Shown here piece after piece: positions 56,475 through 64,000 of a DNA stretch of 64,000 bases (position 1 is its first letter; each line of letters starts with the position of its first letter). Under the pieces are notes generated by a model, which worked only from the letters and a program-made list of their open reading frames with translations, was not told where the DNA came from and did no database searches. The position numbers and the translations under genes are program-made. Origin of the DNA: Takakia lepidozioides (Eukaryota > Streptophyta > Takakiopsida > Takakiales > Takakiaceae); contig CM060731.1 of NCBI GenBank assembly GCA_030704615.1, positions 85,476,756-85,540,755 of the forward strand. The letters are read 5' to 3'.

Positions 56475-59400
56475 ATGGAGAGGGGGTATGGGGACGGGGG
56501 AACCGCACAAGTGGCCATAGAGTTGGGCATCGAATTCAGCGGGCCAGGGGGCAGCAGAGTGCCCACGCCCATACAATGGCAGCTCAAGGATGCCGCAGGG
56601 GAAGATTCTCTCGCAGACGTCATGGGGCACACAATGCTGGAAGTAATGGTGGATGTGAGCCAGGATTCAGTCTCCTTACGTAGTGTGATACCGACTCTCA
56701 AGGACCCGGGAGGCCGAATGCTGAACGATGACTGGGAACTCAGCGCTTACGATGCTAGTTTCATGGCAGATGGACGGTTCAAGAAGAACAGCAGCTCTTT
56801 TAGTGCATCCCTCAAGCGCTCTGCCTCACGAATTGTACAGTTCTCACAGGAATTGGCACGATCACTGCCACGCAGTGCTTCCTGCGTGCTGTCTAGTGGA
56901 TTGAACTGGGACCCTGATAAAGACCCTCTAGTAGGCATGACCAGTACCAGCGGTGCCCCTTTTCGTCGGCAGCAAAGTTTGCGCCTTAGAAGAACAATAT
57001 CAGGAGCTGAGAATGCATTGGAGGGACTGCGCTTTATAAGCAAAGCCACGTCCACGGCGGACCTGAAGAGCCTCTGGAAGGCTGTCGAAGGTCGATTTCA
57101 TGAGTTGGCAGCAGCTGACTCGAATCTGCTTTCACGCTCCAATTTTGGAGAATGCATAGGTCAGTTATCCCTTGAATGAATCTGTGTGTGGGTCCGTTTT
57201 ACGTATATGCAGACAAACATGCAGCTCCCTTTTGTATGTGAGGTCATGGGGGCTCGCTCCAAACACGAGAGGCATTCTCTAGATAAAAAGTATGTAACTT
57301 AGGGTAGAGAGAGTACTAAGCATCCAGGGAGTCACTGACCACATTCACGGTCACCTGGGGATCTCATGGCGGGTGAGAAGTGGATGGGTCAAATGATATT
57401 GTGTCATGGCACTGTCCACGCAGGAATGAAGGACTCTAAAGAGTTTGCAAATGGGCTCTTTGATGCTCTCGTCCGAAGGAAACTTGGTCACACAGTGGAA
57501 AGCATCTCCAAAGACGATCTCCATGAGTTCTGGCTGCAGATTACTGACAATAGATTCGATTCACGCATGCAGATCTTCTTTGAGCTGTAAGTGTCTCTTG
57601 AGAGCTTCATATGGGGCACATATATGTATCTGCCATGATGCAGCAAATCGCAGGGTAGTGTGGATCCGATCACTTACAGGCGTGGAGGTGCTTTGATTAC
57701 AAATGCAGGTGTGACAAAGATGCGGATGGTCGCATCTCCGGGGAAGAAGTGAAAGAGGTGAGATGCTCAAGCTCAAGTCACACTTGATACTTCAGCTTCA
57801 ATTCCAATATTACTAGTACCTCAAATCAGAGATCTGCCAATTGATGCAATACTCTTCAACGGGACCTTTACCGGTCGGGAAATCCCGGACGTCTCGAGAA
57901 AATTTTCTTCAATGTTCAATAAATATTAACAAGTCAGGTTTCTAAAGTTCTACCCTGCATATCTAGTACAGGTCATCATGCTGAGTGCATCGGCCAACAA
58001 ACTTTCGACATTGAAAGAGCAGGCGGCAGAGTATGCAGCACTTATTATGGAAGAACTTGATGTCGATGGTGTGGGGTACATTGAGGTGATTGCTTCTGTC
58101 CACTTTAGAATATATAACTGCAGCTCCACGGGTGGCTCTGTGTGCGTTGCTTACATTCTAAGAATAGATTCTGGAAACAATCTCGTCAGGGAATGCTTAC
58201 TAATACTGGGCACTGCCATTGTTTCCAGCTATCGCAATTGGAAACTCTGATGCGAGGATCGGCCGTAGGATTGGGAAGGGATGCTGTCTTGCTTTACAGC
58301 CAGACTCTGGTCCCCCAAAAAAACCAAAACCGAATTGACAGATTTGTGGAGAAAAGTAAAAGCGCTTTCAAGGATAACTGGAAACGAATTTGGATCATTT
58401 GCCTGTGGCTAGTAGGCTTGGCAGCGCTTTTCGTCTGGAAATTCATGCAATACCGCAACAGAGCAGCGTTCCATGCGATGGGATACTGCTTGTGTACGGC
58501 TAAAGGTGCTGCGGAGACCCTGAAGCTCAACATGGCCCTGATTCTTCTGCCTGTCTGTCGAAATACAATCACGTGGCTTCGCTCAACCAGGCTCGGATCA
58601 TTCTTCCCGTTTGATGATAACATCAGTTTCCATAAGGCACGTCACGGTCCAAGCGCATTTCCACCATTCGTACTGTTCAAATTGTATCAGAGAATGTCAA
58701 GCTTCTATATGCTAGAAAAAACTACCCTTCTCACTGCTCTGAAGTCTTTAATATCGTTTAATAACTACACAATCGCACTGTCGCAAAGAATCTGGATCAG
58801 TGTGCGGTCTCATTGGTGACGAATCTTGGATGGCGTTACATTGGATGTGCAGGTCATTGCAGGAGGGATTGCAGTGGGAGTTCTTCTGCACGGGGGTTTG
58901 CATATAGTTTGTGATTTTCCGTTGATGGTCGACCTCCCCTACGACGAGTTTGACAGGACGATAGGAGATGACTTCAATTATATGCAGCCGTCTTACGCAG
59001 ATATAGTGAAGACACCCGCAGTGATGACAGGTCTCTTCATGGTGGTCCTGATGTCCATTGCGTTCACATTTGCCACTCCCTGGTTTCGACGAGGCCTCGT
59101 CAAGCTGCCAGGGACTTTACAAAAACTGACTGGCTTCAACGTATTTTGGTACACGCACCACCTGTTTGTGATAGTATACGTGCTACTCATAGTCCACTCC
59201 ACCTACCTCATCCTCGAGCATAGTTGGATACAGAAAACCGTAAGTGACACTTGGCCGACTCAAGTGTGCTTTTTGGAACTGTGCATAATTTCTTGTAATC
59301 TACCCGGAACTTTCTAGTATCAATATTGACTCTTCGATCTTGTGCAACCAACAAATGTTAAGTAAACTGCGACAAGTTTCTTTCAGAGAGGATCTTGCTC

Positions 59401-61609
59401 TTGCCTGTTTAGCATAATACTAACACAAAAGAGCACATTCACGCCTGCAGACATGGATGTACATTTCTATTCCCTTCATTTTATATGCGAGTGAACGGCT
59501 TTTGCGTTTTATGCGAGCTGGACATTACAAGGTCGACGTTGTGAAGGTACGGATCTAGACGTGCACAACACCATCTGAAGCAAGCCATGAATCACGTGTA
59601 TGCTGCGAGACCTGCTCGGGACTTACTTCTTGTCGCAGTAATCTAAGACTTAAATATAGCTTTCTTCGTTGAACAGGTTGCTATATACCCAGGCAATGTA
59701 TTGGCGATACATATGCTCAAACCTCAAGATTTCAAGTACAAAAGCGGAATGTATCTCTTTCTGAAATGTCCAGCAATATCCTCCTTTGAGTGGTACGTCA
59801 CCTCTTGAGCGTCATCTCACATTCTCCATGCATGTATAAGTTTGATTCCATTGTGACCTTCACAAAAATTCAAGTACAGTTTTGTCCAATAGCTGTGCTA
59901 CTTGCATTTCGCCTGTGGAACTCCAGGCCACATGTACCATTTTACATGTCTAATGGGGTCCCTTTCACAAACTGCAGGCATCCCTTTTCAATCACATCAG
60001 CACCTGGAGATCCTTTCTTGAGTGTCCATATCCGCACATTGGGTGACTGGACACAGGAATTGAGGAAAAGATTTGCAGAGGTATGCAAGCTAGAGCTACA
60101 CCTTCAATTTGCCGACTATGCATGTGTATTTGCCTTTATCAGAAATTAATTGCCAGAATTTGGATCTGATTTTTCTCACAGACAATTTCATTGATAACGC
60201 GCTTGCCTTTCCTCTTGCCTTTCCAGGAAAATGGTGGACGAAATCGCTTGCAAACCGTCAACAATTTTGGATTGAGTGGAGAGGTGACATTGGCAGCAAG
60301 GTTCTGTAATTCTCTTTATCTTGTTTTATCTCCTTGGATATCAGGCCGTGTAATTGATCTTTAATGATTCCATATGTTTCTATTCTCGCTTCAGATAAGA
60401 TCGCGCTCCGTACTTGCCAAAGAAACATCAGAGAGCTTAGCTGAGCTGAGCCTTCCGCACAAGCTGACCAAGACAACTTTTTGTCGGTTGACAGATTCCC
60501 GAAGCTCTGTATAGATGGGCCATATGGAGCACCTGCGCAAGATTACTTGAAGTATGATGTCTTGCTGCTTGTGGGACTTGGCATCGGGGTTACGCCGTTT
60601 ATTAGCATCCTCAAGGACATTCTGAACCATAGCAGGGCAGGCAATCTGGTATGCAATCTCTTTCCTTGCAGATGCTCAAGTGGGACATTCTAGCTGCTGC
60701 GTGCGTGGGATGTGCAATGCATACCAGTGCTCAACATTTGACAAAATTTACTTGTTGTTTCTGAAGGATGCCACTCCTGAGGTAGGCAATGAGACGCAAA
60801 GGAAAGCCAGGAAGCATCCGGGAATCACCCATGCCTACTATTACTGGGTCACAAGGGAGCAAGGCTCCTTCGATTGGTTCAGAGGAGTAATGAAAGAGGT
60901 CGAGGAGATAGACAGAAAGGTACCAGCGTTTAAACTTCTTATTCCACTCATTGTCGAAGATAGAAAATTGGATCATGCGCTGGATGTGAAATGCCTGCTT
61001 CTCGTCAATTCAGATGCCCATATGAGAGAGTAATGCATTGTCTGAGACCAGGCTAATTTGGGATCTGTCTTGCATACAGGGCATGATAGAGATGCACAAC
61101 TACTTGACCAGTGTATATGAAGAGGGGGATGCACGATCAAGCTTGGTCATGATGTTGCAGGCCTTACAGCATGCCAAAAATGGCGTTGACTTAGTCTCAG
61201 GAACTCGGGTGAGTACATGTTCTCCTTCCTTTCTCCTTCTATGAATCACTCATGAAACAACACGGAGTCTCTTGTACAGCATTGAACTGACTTGTCTTGG
61301 GATGGTCGCATTGCAGGCGCGCACACATTTTGCAAGGCCCAATTGGAAAAGTGTGTTTTCACGACTGGCCGCAACTCATAAAGATAAACGAGTCGGTAAG
61401 CCAGCATGGTCCCCGAACTGCAGCCACTGATGTTCCGAAGCTGTTGCTTTCTCATGCAGCTTCTTCAACTAAGCCCCACCAGTATGCTTTGCTGTGCAGG
61501 GGTGTTCTACTGTGGGCCAGCGGCGTTGGCCAAGGAGCTAGACTCCTTATCAAGATCGTACACCGAAAAATCGACCACCAAGTTTGAGTTCCACAAGGAG
61601 AACTTCTAA
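56475..61609 (+). CDS. RBOH: Respiratory burst NADPH oxidase (RBOH), 15 exons
   Basis: Plant NADPH oxidase: moves electrons from cytosolic NADPH through FAD and two haems across the plasma membrane to O2, giving superoxide; Ca2+ controls it. Exons: 56475-57159, 57424-57586, 57709-57757, 57972-58085, 58229-58636, 58853-59239, 59451-59546, 59677-59792, 59978-60080, 60227-60300, 60495-60648, 60767-60919, 61080-61208, 61317-61395, 61500-61609. All join in phase: 939 residues, normal for the family. Cytosolic N-terminus with [10 protein letters not shown] and FGECIG; EF-hand [12 protein letters not shown] (about 285-296) and a second (329-340); first TM about 391-410; haem region [13 protein letters not shown] (His 486, 490) and [15 protein letters not shown] (573, 586); [14 protein letters not shown] (673 on); [14 protein letters not shown] (759-767) and FYCGP (906-910). 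Start is the first ATG in the open exon; an upstream exon cannot be excluded. Appears functional. Confidence 0.95.
58637..58852 (+). other. Probable GC-AG intron in RBOH
   Basis: The exon ends CATAAG and the intron begins GCACGT; it ends TGCAG before GTCATTGCAGGAGG. Reading FHK then [15 protein letters not shown] matches the continuous RBOH sequence, so the GC donor is required by the protein alignment. All other introns of the gene are GT-AG. Confidence 0.8.
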
Positions 61610-64000
61610 TGATAAAGTGGAAAGATGCATGCAGATATTTTGTACGAATCTTAGTTCATGATCTCATAGATACAACTGCCTGCGTGCAGTGCCGTGCACA
61701 CAAGTTGCACAATCTTAATCTTCCCATTTCCTGGGGTTTACATTCAGATTAGGTATTTTTCCTGCTCTGACATTGGTGCAGATGATTCTGGCTGACACAC
61801 TTCGGAGGGAGAAGCTTCTGTAGATAGAGGTGGAGAACACAGAGGAGGACAGGCATTGCCAGCTGAAGATGTTTTGGCCAAGTATCCCCTGGAGCCATGT
61901 CAGATTTGAACAAGAATTCGCTAGATCACAGGGCTAACGACAACAAGCGGGCCCTTAGTTGTATCTAGACTGAGGTATCAATTTTTCGTCAAACGGAGGT
62001 TTTGATCATTATGTACTTTGTATGTGGGACAACATTGCTCCTACCAGTGAATAACACAGGAGGGCAGGCATCCCAAGCGAGCCTGCCCCCATTTCGATCA
62101 AAGAGCTTGAACTTGACGATGGAATGATCTCTTAATCTGATTTCAAGTCTATTGGGTTGGAACCGTTATTTAGCACATTGTGCATGATCAGCAAAATATC
62201 TTGGTCTCCACAGTTTGAAAGTAGATGCACATTAAGCCGTTCCTGTCTCCCCTCAGGCAAGAGTGAGCCAAGAGTAGGTACTTCGTTGAAGCGACCTGAT
62301 TCAATTCCTCAGTTCAATTGGCAAGAGAGAGATCTCATGACGATATAGGGGGTTGGGGGGGTAATTAGTTTATGGAATAATGGATTTCAAGACTACAACC
62401 CACATCATCGTGACGGAGTATTGAGCCTACTGCAACTTGAAAGAAAGTTCTAACAAAGAAGAACCTGTGAACATTTATCGACGTAGCATGGACTGCATTG
62501 AGTGCATTATGTAAACCTGGAAAGGATCGTGATTTAGCCACAAGAGCCCTTGGCACAAGTATCTCTCTTCCTGAGAACCTTCCGGGGGCATCGCTTTGTT
62601 GGGCGACGTGCTGGCTCATTGGGTTCTGCAATTGTCTTCTCCGAAATTTGTGGTGTGCTTTGAACTGGTCACGCTGAAATGCTGGATAATCCTTGACAGC
62701 CAAGTTGTCCTCTGGAATGATTATGATACATTGCCGCAATTGAGTTCCATTAGATTCTAAGCATCGCTGCACGACTGCCGCCTACGGATTGCTCATTTTT
62801 CTACAAAAGATTGGTCAAGCCCGCTTTTAGAAGAATGTTTGAAAAGCTTCGGTTCGTGAATCTTTGAAATGGTTATGGTTCCGGCGCAAGAACGGGGCTA
62901 TTTCCTATTATGCACGTTTTCTCTTGTCGCGTGGAGAGGGGGCCCCATCTTTTTCCTGCAATAATCAATATCCTTAAACGTCCACAGGAGGTCGTTGACT
63001 TTTCCAAAAACATAGACCCCTTCAGTGAAAAATCGAGAGAACTCGCTGGAAAATGGGAATTTTAAAAATCTGACAGCACATTACTTATGTGCTCACCTAT
63101 GTACCACATCAAGACATGTGCAAATTTTGGAGGCATTGCCCCAGATCTACAAAATCTCCACCGTTGAACGTGGGGCCCATTTTTTGGGCCCAGTCATTTA
63201 TGTAGACATACAAATGATTACATGGATGCGCTGATGTCGGACAGATGCCACGCTGGACGCTACGCGGAATGTCCGACAGATGCCACGTTGGACACCACTG
63301 GAGATGCCAGTCCTTCGCCACGTAGGCGCCAGGCGGATGCCACCTCAAGCCTGAAATGCAGCCCGTATGCATTACACGTGGACAGACATGTCCATGACTA
63401 CTTTTGTGTCTAAATGAACCCTATGACTATTTCGTACAACTGACTCGGCATATATTTCTACGCGGGCACGTAGTCATTTTAACAGTTACAACTGATATTT
63501 AGTTGTAAACAGCAGTCATAAAACAGGGTTTCTGTTGTAGTGAGTACATGGTCAAAAAGCCAGTGAAATAAGGAATTAAGATCTCGTGTTTGGCTGGTGC
63601 GAATTCAAGGTATGTGCACAAGAGGGAGGTATATCTTGGCAGGGAGGAGGATGTGGAGTTGACAAATGGCATGGGGTATTCTGTTGTGACAAGGCTGCTA
63701 TTTGGATTTGAGGGGGAAGGCCACATTGTCACATTTTTTCTCTAGCCCCTTGCTTTTCTATGACCTTGCACAATTCGGTATCTATGCTACAGGCACTGTG
63801 AAGACAGCGCGTGTGGGATTCCCTGCCTGCTTGGAATTGGTGAAAATATGAGAGAGAGGGAGGCTGGACTACCGGATGCATATTTCTAACAAGCTTGTTG
63901 CCTTGTCTTGGTATGATAACAAGTGTGTGAACCTCTTGAGCTCCACTGTCAATCAATCTTGTGGCTGAGAACTGTTTTTTTCATGTTGGAAAATAGCTCC
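61610..64000. other. Downstream flank, no gene recognised
   Basis: No domain in any frame. It includes the RBOH 3' UTR of unknown extent. A short duplicated motif, GTCCGACAGATGCCACG, and a close relative lie near 63237-63290. Confidence 0.45.

Noticed and set aside
60391-60493. Open reading through an intron of RBOH as an extra exon
   Set aside because: Joining 60300 directly to 60495 restores the family sequence [15 protein letters not shown] in phase; the intervening frame is not conserved and does not join.

Overview
The window looks like nuclear DNA of a streptophyte (land plant or charophyte alga). It holds one intact spliced plant-type respiratory burst oxidase (RBOH) gene, CACTA (En/Spm) transposase domains of the plant type, Ty3/gypsy elements with a plant-style Met-tRNA primer site, MULE transposases with SWIM zinc fingers, a decayed PPR gene on the minus strand, and a scaffold gap of exactly 500 N. 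The mix recalls a large, TE-rich charophyte such as Chara, but this is a guess from general knowledge and is not shown by the sequence. No bacterial operons, rRNA genes or credible tRNAs were found.

Layout. 0.6-8 kb: a CACTA Transposase_24-like gene, then a decayed first copy of an unusual gene family (DNA N4/N6-methyltransferase-like, copy 1) whose intron has expanded into a 146-bp minisatellite, then the N gap and the C-terminal half of a CACTA TNP2 transposase. 9.8-12 kb: a broken MULE transposase (minus). 12.1-29.3 kb: a Ty3/gypsy retrotransposon (element A) split inside gag by a 15,049-bp MULE at 13,790-28,838. The MULE has 21-bp terminal inverted repeats, a 9-bp target duplication, and a reading frame that resumes in phase on the other side. 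Inside it are the MULE transposase (minus), a strictly phased array of palindromes, a ParB-like plus DNA-methyltransferase gene (copy 2), a second palindrome cluster, and a divergent pair of unknown paralogous genes.

29.4-35.2 kb: a second Ty3/gypsy element (B), interrupted by a MULE fragment. 35.5-37 kb: a LINE 3' end. 38.4-42.9 kb: a possible hAT fragment, telomere-like degenerate repeats and a 1-kb duplication. 43.2-49.3 kb: two minus-strand genes of unknown function (one with a RING-H2 finger) on either side of a second, unrelated palindrome array with about 51-bp spacing. 49.3-52 kb: a LINE copy with a 5' inversion. 52.1-52.9 kb: the chromodomain and 3' LTR of a chromovirus. 52.8-54.5 kb: a PPR pseudogene. 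56.5-61.6 kb: the RBOH gene in 15 exons, about 939 residues. The last 2.4 kb shows nothing recognisable.

The most unusual content is the MULE that carries a ParB-like/DNA-methyltransferase gene together with palindromes spaced 53 bp apart (five helical turns). The same palindrome lies in three introns of that gene and between the divergent gene pair. I infer, without proof, that the palindromes are binding or methylation sites for an element-encoded protein. Both methyltransferase copies carry frameshifts or stops, so the protein may no longer be made from these loci.
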